From positions 1-64,000 of the forward strand of contig CAJXUY010000012.1 in NCBI GenBank assembly GCA_913060665.1: DNA of 64,000 nucleotides, in the 5' to 3' direction. Of this stretch, positions 43,367 through 52,504 are shown one piece after another. Below the pieces are notes generated by a model. It did not search any database. It was given only the letters and a program-made list of their open reading frames with translations, and was not told the DNA's origin. Positions within the stretch are counted from its first letter, which is position 1; the number at the start of each line of letters is the position of its first letter. The translations under genes and the position numbers were made by a program. This DNA is from an uncultured Oleiphilaceae bacterium (lineage in GTDB: Bacteria > Pseudomonadota > Gammaproteobacteria > Pseudomonadales > Oleiphilaceae).

Positions 43367-43792
43367 ATGATTCGCGATTATTTTCTCAAACTTGAAACAC
43401 ATGATACTAAACGACCGATTGAGTTAACAGAAGTCATTGAGCAACTTGCATTTAATCAACAAGGGTTGATTCCGGTCATCACGCAAGATGCCACCAGTCA
43501 CGCAGTGCTCATGATGGCATGGATGAATAAAGACGCTGTTCTTCAGACCCTTGCCACTAAACGCATGACCTATTGGTCCCGAAGCCGAAATGAGCTGTGG
43601 GTTAAAGGTAAAACAAGTGGCCATATACAAAGCCTTGTTTCAATGTCATTCGATTGTGATGGTGACGCAGTACTATGCCAAGTGAACCAAGTAGGTGCCG
43701 CCTGCCATACAGGACGTAAAGATTGTTTCTATCTAAATGTCGATATTGAGAACGAACAGATTAATGTATCGAATGATACTCCTGCCCATTAA
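43367..43792 (+). CDS. hisI: Phosphoribosyl-AMP cyclohydrolase (HisI-type), zinc-cluster paralogue
   Basis: A 141-residue HisI protein. MMAWMNKDAV near 46, the zinc/metal Asp cluster SFDCDGDAVLCQV near 91, and the zinc Cys segment ACHTGRKDCFY near 111 are present. HisI is a zinc enzyme of histidine synthesis, normally in the his operon. Here it lies between zur and cobW, so it is probably a second copy used when zinc is scarce. No strong ribosome site precedes the ATG. Confidence 0.88.
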   Translation: MIRDYFLKLETHDTKRPIELTEVIEQLAFNQQGLIPVITQDATSHAVLMMAWMNKDAVLQTLATKRMTYWSRSRNELWVKGKTSGHIQSLVSMSFDCDGDAVLCQVNQVGAACHTGRKDCFYLNVDIENEQINVSNDTPAH

Positions 43793-43822
43793 ACACCGAA
43801 TGAATGATATAGAGTTAATTCA

Positions 43823-44851
43823 ATGAGCACTAAGAATGAAGTGGTACAACCGGTCCCCACTAATGTCATCACAGGATTTTTGGGCGTAGGAAAGACATCT
43901 GCTATTTTGCACTTGCTCAAAAACAAACCTTCTGACGAACGCTGGGCGGTACTGGTTAATGAGTTTGGTGAGATTGGCGTTGATGGTAGTTTAATTGAAG
44001 GCCAACACTCACAACAACAAGGAGTCTTTATACGAGAAGTGCCGGGTGGTTGCATGTGTTGCGCAGCCGGTTTACCGATGCAGGTGGCACTGAATCAGTT
44101 GCTGGCCAAAGCCAAGCCTGATCGTTTATTAATTGAACCCACAGGGCTGGGCCACCCAAAAGAGGTGCTGGAATTACTGTCAGCCAGTCACTACCAAGAT
44201 ATTCTGTCACTCCAAAAAACACTCACGTTAGTCGATGCACGTAAGCTGTCAGATACGCGCTATACCGAACACGATACCTTTAATCAGCAGATAGCGATAG
44301 CAGATACCGTCGTCGGCAATAAGACCGACCTATACGGAGGTGAAGATAACGCCAAATTAGCAAACTACATCAAGCAGCATGGCCAACCCTTTGTGAACAT
44401 CATATTTACACAACAGGGAGAGGTAGAGCCATCTCAACTAGACGGCTCAACATCCGTTAGTGTCTTAGCATCACACCACCATCATAACGCTGAAAAAAAA
44501 TCACAGCTTTCGGACCTCCCCATTCCTGAATCTGGTTTCATCAAAGCGGTTAATGAGGGAGAAGGTTTTAAAAGTATCGGCTGGCGTTTTGCGCCGGATA
44601 AGGTATTTAATCACGGTAAACTCTATGCATTTTTAACCGGTATAAATGCGGAGCGAATGAAGGCGGTATTTATTACTGATGTTGGAATATTTGGCTACAA
44701 CCTAACCGCTGATGCATTAACCGAAATAGAGTTGGACGACTGCATGGAAAGCCGTATTGAAATTATATCTTCTGCCATCAATGACTCGTTAGAAACTCAA
44801 ATACTCGACTGCCTTGAAGTCTCAGCAATAAACTTGAGCGTCTCACACTAA
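43823..44851 (+). CDS. COG0523 (CobW/ZigA-type) GTPase metallochaperone
   Basis: A 342-residue G3E GTPase. The P-loop is GFLGVGKT (18-25), the metal-binding C-x-C-C motif is in GGCMCC (75-80), the base-recognition motif is GNKTDL near 170, and a His-rich loop (SHHHHNAEKK) is near 215. The C-terminal CobW domain is complete. With Zur and HisI next to it, zinc delivery under limitation is the likely role; the name CobW is historical and does not imply cobalamin synthesis here. Confidence 0.88.
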   Translation: MSTKNEVVQPVPTNVITGFLGVGKTSAILHLLKNKPSDERWAVLVNEFGEIGVDGSLIEGQHSQQQGVFIREVPGGCMCCAAGLPMQVALNQLLAKAKPDRLLIEPTGLGHPKEVLELLSASHYQDILSLQKTLTLVDARKLSDTRYTEHDTFNQQIAIADTVVGNKTDLYGGEDNAKLANYIKQHGQPFVNIIFTQQGEVEPSQLDGSTSVSVLASHHHHNAEKKSQLSDLPIPESGFIKAVNEGEGFKSIGWRFAPDKVFNHGKLYAFLTGINAERMKAVFITDVGIFGYNLTADALTEIELDDCMESRIEIISSAINDSLETQILDCLEVSAINLSVSH

Positions 44852-44992
44852 CCTCCCCTACCGGATGATATGATTAAGCTACTTTAATTAAATCACATGG
44901 AGTGACTTAGACGTATTATCCATTGCAAGGGGGTTCAGAGGCTTTGCGACGAAAAAGCAGTCAGTAAAACAATACCTAATACTAATGTGTAT

Positions 44993-47314
44993 TTATTGAT
45001 CGTAAGCGCTTAACCACTCAATCAACACATCTGGTTTAACAGGCCTTGATAAAAAGTAACCTTGAATATGATCACAATTCATTTCTCGTAACATGTTAAG
45101 TGATGCTTCGTTTTCGACGCCTTCAGCCACCACCGATAGTCCAAGCTTGTGGCTCAGTTCAATGGTAGAACTAACGATCTGTTGGTCTTTTTCAGACTGG
45201 TCTAATTCCAGAATAAATGTTTTATCGATCTTTAACTCATCAATCGGCAGCTGTTTTAGCTTTCCTAGTGATGACTGACCGATACCATAATCATCCACCG
45301 ATATTTGAATACCCAGTCGCTTTAGTTGGTTTAAGCGGCTAATAACCAAGTCTTCATTGGTCATAATGTCACGCTCGGTCAATTCGAGGGTGATCAGGTT
45401 TGGGTCTACCCGATAGGTGTCGATTTTTTGAAATAGAAAATCAATAAAATCTGCATGTACAATATCTTGCGCAGAAATATTAATCGCGACTTTAAGCTTA
45501 ACGTCTGACGCTAACCAAGCTGCTTGCTGCTTTAGAACACTATCCAATACCCAGTGGGTCAGCTTTATAATCAAGCCAGACTGTTCGGCTAAATCGATAA
45601 ACAGTTCGGGTGATACAAACGTTCCGTCAGCCTTAATCCAACGAATCAGTGATTCAACTTTTTCTATTTTTTGAGTCTTTAAATTAAGCTTGGGCTGATA
45701 AACCATAAACAACTCTTCAGTCGTTCCAGCCATCACCTCTCGTAAATATTCAACCAAGCTTAAGCGCTCTAAATAGGCTTCATCCTCACCTTCTTTATAC
45801 AACCTAAACTGCCGATGTTCGCTTTTTGTTGCATCTAGCGCGATGGTTGTTCTTCTTACGAGCTCTTTAGCACTATTACCTTGAGACGGATAGAGACAGG
45901 CACCGACTCTAAAATTTAGGTTTAGCCGCAAATTGTGCACCTGAACAGGCGATTTCAGCTCTACAACAAACGCCTCAATCAGTTGCTCGTAAGCGCACTG
46001 ATCGTCATAAGGAATAGCAATGAAAAACTCAACACCCGATAACCTACCCGCAATAGGCTGCCTGTCACTGTAAAAACCACTAATACGCTTAGCAACAGCC
46101 GACAGCGCAAGATCACCCATGTCAGAGCCCAGTGTGTCATTGATGCGTTTGAAGTTCCTGATATTTACGCTCATAACAAGTAACTTATTCTGACTTTCAC
46201 CCTCGCTTATTTGTATATAGCTAGATAAAACATCAATCAAGGTAGAACGATTATACAAGTCTGTAAGCGCATCGTGCTCAGCCTGATAACTGATTTTGGT
46301 TTCACGTTCGAGAACCTGCTGCCCCATTTTGACAAAGCTATCGTAAACATCATTAACCTCTAGGCTGCCTTTTATATTCGCCTTATTGGTTTGGTAATGC
46401 CCTTCAGCAAAGGCATTGGCAAGATCGGTCAAATTGTTCAGTGGACGAGTTAAACTTCTCGCCAGAAAACTGCTAGCCACAACCGCTAAACAGATGATAA
46501 AAATAGACAACACGAGAATGGTCATTAGCAGTTTATCAAGCTCTTGGTAGCTTGGAGAAAGGTCTGCTGACAACAGAGCAAAATACTGATCGCCTTGAAC
46601 GCTGTTGACCCCTACACGCTTGTTTTCAAAAGCCGTTCGCTCCATGAACAACCATGCGGTTGTTGTTTTATTAAGTCCTGAGTCTTCAGTGTTCAACGGC
46701 CTTTCAAAGGTTGATATAAGACGTTCGTCATTATGATAAAAACTAATATCAACAGCCGTGAGACGCTTTAATTCATTAACAAATACCTGGTCGATTTTGA
46801 AGCCGATAATCGCATAACCGATTATACGTGGAGCTTTCACCGGCAATACAATAAGCTGGTATAGAGCAGCATCCACTTCAGCAAGTTGGGTTTTGTTGGT
46901 GTTTAGTTTTATGGCATTAAGACTCGACCTGAACTCAGGATTGTTTAGCAATGCATCCTCATTTGAAGAGATTAATTGACCCTCGGTATCGGTTAGAATC
47001 ATTAGGCTCGCATTAATACGAGCACCTTGATTCTGCAATACACTCTCAATGGTGCCTTTATCTTGTGTTGCAACGGCTTGTTTAAATCCAAAGTCGGCAG
47101 TTAACACTTTCGATGCCGTCACAAGCAGATCTTCTTTTGCCTTGAGGTACTCTTTAAGCACGTTCTCAGCATTACTAATTCGCTGATTAATCTGCTGCTC
47201 ATTAAACCTAACGGTATTCCACAGAGATACGGTCAACAAACTAAAGGCCGTTAAAACAACCAGAGCAACGCAGAGCAACGTTACCTGTTTATACAGTGTA
47301 AGTTTAGAGGTCAT
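44993..47314 (-). CDS. Membrane sensor with degenerate GGDEF and intact-looking EAL domain
   Basis: A 773-residue protein. A first membrane segment (about 12-30), a periplasmic sensing region, a second segment (about 265-290), HAMP (to about 340), GGDEF (about 345-510) and EAL (about 520-770) follow in order. The GGDEF signature is SGVEF, so cyclase activity is unlikely. The EAL motif reads ESL, but the other catalytic residues are present (NISAQD, LELTE, VDDYG, LKIDK, AEGVE, IQGYF), so it is probably a c-di-GMP phosphodiesterase. It is the second gene of an operon with a cupredoxin-like protein. Confidence 0.88.
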   Translation of the reverse strand: MTSKLTLYKQVTLLCVALVVLTAFSLLTVSLWNTVRFNEQQINQRISNAENVLKEYLKAKEDLLVTASKVLTADFGFKQAVATQDKGTIESVLQNQGARINASLMILTDTEGQLISSNEDALLNNPEFRSSLNAIKLNTNKTQLAEVDAALYQLIVLPVKAPRIIGYAIIGFKIDQVFVNELKRLTAVDISFYHNDERLISTFERPLNTEDSGLNKTTTAWLFMERTAFENKRVGVNSVQGDQYFALLSADLSPSYQELDKLLMTILVLSIFIICLAVVASSFLARSLTRPLNNLTDLANAFAEGHYQTNKANIKGSLEVNDVYDSFVKMGQQVLERETKISYQAEHDALTDLYNRSTLIDVLSSYIQISEGESQNKLLVMSVNIRNFKRINDTLGSDMGDLALSAVAKRISGFYSDRQPIAGRLSGVEFFIAIPYDDQCAYEQLIEAFVVELKSPVQVHNLRLNLNFRVGACLYPSQGNSAKELVRRTTIALDATKSEHRQFRLYKEGEDEAYLERLSLVEYLREVMAGTTEELFMVYQPKLNLKTQKIEKVESLIRWIKADGTFVSPELFIDLAEQSGLIIKLTHWVLDSVLKQQAAWLASDVKLKVAINISAQDIVHADFIDFLFQKIDTYRVDPNLITLELTERDIMTNEDLVISRLNQLKRLGIQISVDDYGIGQSSLGKLKQLPIDELKIDKTFILELDQSEKDQQIVSSTIELSHKLGLSVVAEGVENEASLNMLREMNCDHIQGYFLSRPVKPDVLIEWLSAYDQ

Positions 47315-47336
47315 ATTCGCTTAGAATTCAGAAAGG

Positions 47337-48002
47337 TTAATGATCATATTCCAATACATTATGTAAGGTTTTTCGAGGTTCCGGCGCCTGAAGCGAAAGC
47401 GCTATTTCAAAGACCTGATTACCGTCGCCCGATGGGGTTAGATTGTCTCGCTGAACAATTGTAACCGTCATATGACCACCTGATTGATACGGGTGCCATA
47501 CTTTTACACTCTGATAGATAAGGTTTGGGTCTATGAATGCCAACCCCTCATCATTAGTGACCTCAACGTATTCAGTTTTTGCCACATAGATATACCCCAC
47601 CATGGAGTCGTGAATGTTGCAGCCAAGCACTACAATACCTGGTTTTTCAAATGTTAAAGGGTCGTTGGGTTGACCTGAATATAGTTTCAACTCAAAGGGT
47701 TTAGCAGGTGAGAAAGAGTAAACATGGTGTCGAATATTATCGCTATTCGGAAAACTCACATCATCATTAGCCTTTATAACCAACAACTCAGGTACAAATT
47801 GTTTGTTAATTTGGTCCATCACCACAGGTTGATTTTTATCGACTATTGGAGAACTGCCTTCTACCTCCGTTAGCTCTATAACCGCGCCTTTAATCGGCGT
47901 GCCATTCTGGTCTAAGATGAGAAATGTGTCTGCAAAAACGCCTCGACTGAGCCAACATAAAAGAGCAAATACTAACTGAATACTACGAAGATGAAACACC
48001 AT
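47337..48002 (-). CDS. Secreted cupredoxin-like (methylamine-utilisation-type) protein
   Basis: A 221-residue protein with a signal peptide (cleavage near GVFA-D, residue 25) and a plastocyanin-type fold. The copper-site segments are NIRHHVYSF (near 108) and VLGCNIHDSMVGYIYV (near 145). Proteins of this type are often encoded together with a periplasmic-sensing GGDEF/EAL gene, as here, and may present a copper or redox signal to it. It lies 22 bases before the GGDEF/EAL gene. Confidence 0.8.
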   Translation of the reverse strand: MVFHLRSIQLVFALLCWLSRGVFADTFLILDQNGTPIKGAVIELTEVEGSSPIVDKNQPVVMDQINKQFVPELLVIKANDDVSFPNSDNIRHHVYSFSPAKPFELKLYSGQPNDPLTFEKPGIVVLGCNIHDSMVGYIYVAKTEYVEVTNDEGLAFIDPNLIYQSVKVWHPYQSGGHMTVTIVQRDNLTPSGDGNQVFEIALSLQAPEPRKTLHNVLEYDH

Positions 48003-48283
48003 ATAAACCTATTGCATGACTCAAGAAAGAAGAGGGGGTTACTTCAGTATGGCACAGAGCGTTTATTTGGCAAAAATGTCGCATTTGAGGCGAATGAGAA
48101 ATGGATCAAATTCGATAGCAGCCTACTCAAACCACCAACTATAAACGGCAACCAATTTATCAATTGATAAGCCAGACAAGCTATTTATCATGTTAAATTC
48201 TACATACAGTACTATTGCTATCAGTTATTTCATCAATAACTTGAATTGAACAGCCAACTAAACATTGTGATACATGGGGTCTT

Positions 48284-48991
48284 ATGAAAAAGCACACATG
48301 GTTTCAGCTTGAAGAACACTCTGAAGTGTATTTTGGTCAATACATTGTGCCGAACTTTATGTCCAATTCCATTGCAATTAGAACTTCAGAACACCATTGG
48401 ATTTTAATTAGCCCTGGCGAAAAAATGTTAGCAGAATGGATTGAAAGATGGAAAAATCCTGAGACCAAAATCAGTATTATTTTGCCAAATTCGTTCCACT
48501 ACATGGGGGTTAACGCTTGGCTAAAGGTGTTTCCTGATGCCCTCCTCTATGCTAGCCAGAAAGCAAAAAAGCGGTTGCTCAAAAAAGGGTTTCACGGCAT
48601 CTTGGAACTAGAAAGTAACCGGCCTGAGCTGCCGAAAGGGTACGACGTGTTAATTCCACCAGGTCATCGTGGCGGTGATATATGGATTTCAAAACAAGGA
48701 CATAACAATAACAACCTTTGGATTACCTGCGATAGTTTTTTAAACTATGACAGGGTTTCAAACCAGCCCGTAGCACGAGCACTACAAGCCATTTTAGGTG
48801 CAGCACCTGGGCTAAAGATCAGTCAGGTAATTAAATGGTTACTGCTAGATGGAAAAATGAAATTTAAACCTTGGGCTTTGAGTCAGCTAGAGAAGGATAG
48901 ACCGAGTATATTAATACCCAGTCATGGCGAGGTTGAACATGATGTTGCGCTTACTGAAAAACTGCGGGAGTTAATAATGCTCAGGCTATAA
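48284..48991 (+). CDS. Metallo-beta-lactamase-fold-like protein (DUF4336-type) lacking metal site
   Basis: A 235-residue protein. The order of segments (ISPGE, LPNSFHYMG, VLIPPGHRGGDIW, LWITCDSF, LIPSHGE) follows the metallo-beta-lactamase fold, but the H-x-H-x-D-H zinc motif is missing (SFHYMG instead). It is thus likely non-catalytic or a divergent member. It is a single gene with no clear partner. The preceding 280 bases show no convincing signal. Confidence 0.6.
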   Translation: MKKHTWFQLEEHSEVYFGQYIVPNFMSNSIAIRTSEHHWILISPGEKMLAEWIERWKNPETKISIILPNSFHYMGVNAWLKVFPDALLYASQKAKKRLLKKGFHGILELESNRPELPKGYDVLIPPGHRGGDIWISKQGHNNNNLWITCDSFLNYDRVSNQPVARALQAILGAAPGLKISQVIKWLLLDGKMKFKPWALSQLEKDRPSILIPSHGEVEHDVALTEKLRELIMLRL

Positions 48992-49012
48992 CTCGCAACT
49001 CATAGACTGGTT

Positions 49013-49372
49013 TTAATCGCAAACCGATAGAATCAGTTTAGTCATCGAATCCAATGAGCCGATATGAGGGACTATATCAATAGATTTATCAGGCCATTTA
49101 TCCATCGCTTTCGCTACTTCATGGGGTACATCCTTTGCCACATGTGTACCCGCTGAGAGGAAATAAGGCAATACCAACAACTCTGAAGCACCCGCCTTAT
49201 AGCAACCGTCAATAGCCTCTTCTATAGATGGAGAAGCAAGCTCCAAAAACGCTATTTCAACGCCGCTAAAACCTTCAGGTAAGTTCTTTTCTACTTTAGC
49301 CGCCAGCATCTTTACTTCTTCGTTTGATGCTTGACGCCGACTACCATGAGCCACGATTACTAAACATTTCAT
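49013..49372 (-). CDS. cbiX: Sirohydrochlorin chelatase, short form (CbiX/SirB-like)
   Basis: A 119-residue single-domain chelatase with AHGSRRQ near residue 8 and the second metal-binding segment LPYFLSAGTHVAKDVP near residue 85. The short CbiX form works as a dimer and inserts cobalt, or iron in SirB, into sirohydrochlorin. The His residues are present. It stands apart from any siroheme or cobalamin operon. Confidence 0.85.
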   Translation of the reverse strand: MKCLVIVAHGSRRQASNEEVKMLAAKVEKNLPEGFSGVEIAFLELASPSIEEAIDGCYKAGASELLVLPYFLSAGTHVAKDVPHEVAKAMDKWPDKSIDIVPHIGSLDSMTKLILSVCD

Positions 49373-49467
49373 GCTATTTTCTCAAAAATTTAATTTTGGT
49401 CGTGTCCACCTGATATGGCTTTCAGGTGATCACTGTTCGTTTATTCGTAATTACCCTAGGTTTTAGT

Positions 49468-50361
49468 TTATTGTTTTAGTAAATCTGAGAGCGCTATTTT
49501 TAAGTCTGGAAAGGTATATTCAAACGATGCTGCCAGCAACTGCGTCGGCTGAACACGCTGACTCCCTAGAAGCAACGCTGAAGACTCACCCAGCAATAAT
49601 TTCAATACCACACCGGGCATGGGCAGTATTGCCATACGGTTAAGTGCTGATGCCAGCTCATTGGTAAACTGCTGATTACTAACAGGCTTCGGTGCCACCA
49701 TATTAACGGCACCGTTGATGTTTTTAGTATTTAACAAAAACGCCATAGCCTTCACCATATCGTTTATATGAATCCATGACATAAATTGACGACCATCTGC
49801 TATCCGCCCTCCTAAGCAAAGTTTAAAAGGAGTTAACATTTTTGCTAAAGCACCACCTTTTCGGTCAAGCACGATGCCCGTTCGCAAATAGACGAGTCTT
49901 GTATAAGGTTCAGCCTGCTTTGCAGTGGCCTCCCATTGCTGACAAACAGATGTGGCGAAATCATGCTGAGTCGCTATATCACGCTCTGTAATATCAAAGT
50001 CACCATGATCTCCATATAGCCCAATAGCCGAACCACTTAGGAACACTGAGGGAGGGTGCTTACTTTCACGAAATAGATCCACTAGGTGCTGGGTGACATC
50101 CCATCGACTATCGCAGATAATGCGCTTTTGTTTATCTGTCCAACGTTTATCAACTATGGGTTCACCGGCTAAATTAATAACTCCATCAAACGCATCTAAA
50201 TTATCTAGCTCAGACAGGCTATCTAATAGTATCACCGAATCAGGCAACTGCTGTCTGGCCTTCTCCTGAGAACGAGTCACCACCGTATAGTGATGCTCGG
50301 TGTATGTTTGTATAAAGTGGTTCCCGATTAAACCTGTACCGCCTGTTATCAAAAGCTTCAT
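49468..50361 (-). CDS. TIGR01777-family NAD(P)-binding protein (SDR39U1-type)
   Basis: A 297-residue extended SDR-like protein of the TIGR01777 type with MKLLITGGTGLIGNHF at the start, a VINLAGEPI segment near 62, an SGSAIGLYGD motif near 108 and a C-terminal DUF1731-like tail (VQPTQLLAASFEYTFPDL). The function in bacteria is not established. The ATG at 50361 follows GGAGG and matches the family start; a longer frame to 50421 would overlap the merR gene. It lies downstream of the MerR-type gene in its usual cluster. Confidence 0.85.
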   Translation of the reverse strand: MKLLITGGTGLIGNHFIQTYTEHHYTVVTRSQEKARQQLPDSVILLDSLSELDNLDAFDGVINLAGEPIVDKRWTDKQKRIICDSRWDVTQHLVDLFRESKHPPSVFLSGSAIGLYGDHGDFDITERDIATQHDFATSVCQQWEATAKQAEPYTRLVYLRTGIVLDRKGGALAKMLTPFKLCLGGRIADGRQFMSWIHINDMVKAMAFLLNTKNINGAVNMVAPKPVSNQQFTNELASALNRMAILPMPGVVLKLLLGESSALLLGSQRVQPTQLLAASFEYTFPDLKIALSDLLKQ

Positions 50362-50390
50362 ACCGCCTCCGCGTGTTAGTCGATCTAGAG

Positions 50391-51263
50391 TCAACGAGCC
50401 TGAACTGCTACACGAAGACATTGATCCAAATCGTTAAAAACCTTTCCCTTACTTTCTAGACCTGCCAACAAACCTGCCGTTCCTACCAGCATCAGATTAT
50501 CACTTGAACTTAGCAACTGAGCAGCCCTCTCTGCTTCATGCTGACGCCATTGTCCATCTTGATAGAAAACACACAGTGAGTCTGGGCATTTTTGAGTTAT
50601 TTCGCTGCACGCATCCATGCCAAAGGGCCGTGTAATCAACTGTACTTTTAAGCCCGTATCTGAAAGCTCCATCGCCATTAAAGCCAATCGCCAAAGCGGA
50701 GTATTGTCACCACAAAACAGCATCAATGGAGACTGGTGTCCATTAGCCACTTTAGCACTAAGCCGCAGAACGGTATAACGAACCAATTCACTCTCTACAA
50801 ACAGCGTCGTAGCATTTTTATTTTCAATCTGCGCTAACGCTTCAAGTGTTGGCTCAATTAATCGCTCACGACAAACGTTAGGCGGGTAATTTAAAAAGTA
50901 CTCATCGATAAGGTGCTCGATTCGGCTCGATGAGAACGCCTGAATAGCATCGACAAGTTTAACAATTGGCTCGGCCCAGGTATCAGTCTCATCATAAACA
51001 TCTTCATCACCACCTTCAGCTAGCAGGTTTTTCACCTTTCCTAGAGGAACGCCACGCGCAACCAATGCCAGAATTTTCTCGACTGTGGCCACATCACTAT
51101 CTGAGTATAAACGGTGTCCTTTACTGGTTCTCTCCGGTGTCAATAGCCCATAGCGCCTCTCCCAAGCCCTGATGGTTACGGTGTTTACCTTAGTTCGAGC
51201 ACTCAACTCTCGAATAGGGAATCTAGTCAGTTCATGTTGATATTCTTGCTGAGACATACGCAT
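50391..51263 (-). CDS. MerR-family regulator with B12-binding-like C-terminal domain
   Basis: A 290-residue protein with an N-terminal MerR helix-turn-helix (IRELSARTKVNTVTIRAWERRYGLLTPERTSKGHRLYSD) and a long C-terminal region (about 90-290) that follows the layout of the MlrA/CarH/LitR group, where a cobalamin-binding domain gives light sensing. I see no clear cobalamin-binding D-x-H-x-x-G, so light response is uncertain. It is divergent from the FAD oxidoreductase gene, with symmetrical TTGTACAA sites between. Confidence 0.8.
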   Translation of the reverse strand: MRMSQQEYQHELTRFPIRELSARTKVNTVTIRAWERRYGLLTPERTSKGHRLYSDSDVATVEKILALVARGVPLGKVKNLLAEGGDEDVYDETDTWAEPIVKLVDAIQAFSSSRIEHLIDEYFLNYPPNVCRERLIEPTLEALAQIENKNATTLFVESELVRYTVLRLSAKVANGHQSPLMLFCGDNTPLWRLALMAMELSDTGLKVQLITRPFGMDACSEITQKCPDSLCVFYQDGQWRQHEAERAAQLLSSSDNLMLVGTAGLLAGLESKGKVFNDLDQCLRVAVQAR

Positions 51264-51316
51264 TTCGCTCTTATAACCACATCCTACATTTACGCTAATT
51301 ATTATACAAACTTAAT

Positions 51317-51344
51317 AATTGTACAAGATAATAGTTGTACAATT
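51317..51344. promoter_or_regulatory. MerR-type operator in the divergent promoter
   Basis: AATTGTACAA-N8-TTGTACAATT is a perfect 10-bp inverted repeat, each arm itself containing the TTGTACAA palindrome. Weaker versions (CGTATAAG...CTATACAA and GTGTACAAG) follow up to 51392. The position between the merR-type gene and the oxidoreductase gene fits control of both. Confidence 0.75.
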
Positions 51345-51412
51345 AATTTTAACGTATAAGATAATACCTATACAAATATTTAAAGTGTACAAGTATTAAT
51401 AAGGGTAGAGTC

Positions 51413-52504
51413 ATGAAAAACGCAACGATAGATGTCGCTATAATTGGAGCAGGAACTGCAGGGTCTATAGCTGCCAACCAACTAACAACTGCAGGTTTAC
51501 ACTGCTGCATAGTAGAAAAAAGTCGCGGTTTAGGTGGTCGCTGCAGTCGAAGAGGCATACTCGATGGCTTCAGTATTGACCTAGGGGCACCCAGTTTCTC
51601 TCTGCCTTACACAGACCACCCTAATATTATGAATAACATAAACCAATGGCTTGAATCAGGTTTTTTGAGGGAGTGGCTGTTTAACTCAAGTGACTTTAAA
51701 GCCCAGTCACCCGCGATGAAGAAGGTAGAACTCTGCGGCACCCCTTCTATGAATGCTTTCCACCGTCACCTTGTAGAAGGCGTTGATTGCTTAACACAAC
51801 GCCATGTGGATCAATTACAACACAAAGAAGGGACATGGCAACTGCTGGACAAGTCAGCGCAACTGATCATCGAAGCTAAAGCCGTTATTGTTACGGCACC
51901 TGCCGAACAGGCATATCACCTATTAGCCCCGTTTGATCTCACGGGTCTGCATGAACAACAGCCTAACCCTATACTCAGCGCATCAGAATCAAGTCTACCG
52001 CAATATGTCTGCGCAATCGCCTTTGATCAACCTCAAACACAGTTATACGACGTATACTCGGGTAAGCATTCAGTATTTTCAAAAGTAATCAGGGCTAATA
52101 GCAAACCTGCACCAGACCACTCTGACACAAAAACACCAGAAATATGGATTCTGCACAGCACCTATGATTGGGCTAAGCAACAACATCAAGATGCAGAGAT
52201 CACGGCTAAAAAAATGGCCCGGTTGTTTTGCCAACACTTCAACATTCCTGAATTAGACACCCTGCATGCCTTAAAAGTTGTCGCGAGCCACTATTGGCGT
52301 CTCGCTGATCATGATCATTCCATCATCAAAAATAGTTTTGCTCTACACCATACAAATAAACAGCCATTTTTATGGGACGAGAAGCTAAAGCTAGGATGTT
52401 GCGCAGACTGGCTTTCAGGTGGCGGAATAGCAGGCGCGATCAACAGCAGCCAAGAACTGTGCAACCATATTACTTCACAGCTAAAAAAGAGGTACAACGG
52501 ATGA
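51413..52504 (+). CDS. FAD/NAD(P)-binding amine-oxidase-like protein
   Basis: A 363-residue flavoprotein with the N-terminal dinucleotide motif (IIGAGTAGSIAANQL) and the GG motif (RGLGGRCSRRG) near residue 43, and a C-terminal FAD-binding segment (LGCCADWLSGGGIAGAINS) near 335. Proteins of this type sit in light-responsive MerR/photolyase clusters and resemble RenL/YyaL-type oxidoreductases; the substrate is unknown. It overlaps the next gene by 4 bases (ATGA). Confidence 0.8.
   Translation: MKNATIDVAIIGAGTAGSIAANQLTTAGLHCCIVEKSRGLGGRCSRRGILDGFSIDLGAPSFSLPYTDHPNIMNNINQWLESGFLREWLFNSSDFKAQSPAMKKVELCGTPSMNAFHRHLVEGVDCLTQRHVDQLQHKEGTWQLLDKSAQLIIEAKAVIVTAPAEQAYHLLAPFDLTGLHEQQPNPILSASESSLPQYVCAIAFDQPQTQLYDVYSGKHSVFSKVIRANSKPAPDHSDTKTPEIWILHSTYDWAKQQHQDAEITAKKMARLFCQHFNIPELDTLHALKVVASHYWRLADHDHSIIKNSFALHHTNKQPFLWDEKLKLGCCADWLSGGGIAGAINSSQELCNHITSQLKKRYNG

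Noticed and set aside
43823-44851. Cobalamin biosynthesis CobW linked to the riboswitch 3.5 kb away
   Set aside because: The gene is on the other strand, lies next to zur and hisI, and has a Zur box upstream, so zinc handling is the better reading.
48284-48991. An active metallo-beta-lactamase
   Set aside because: The H-x-H-x-D-H zinc motif is missing, so only the fold similarity is retained.
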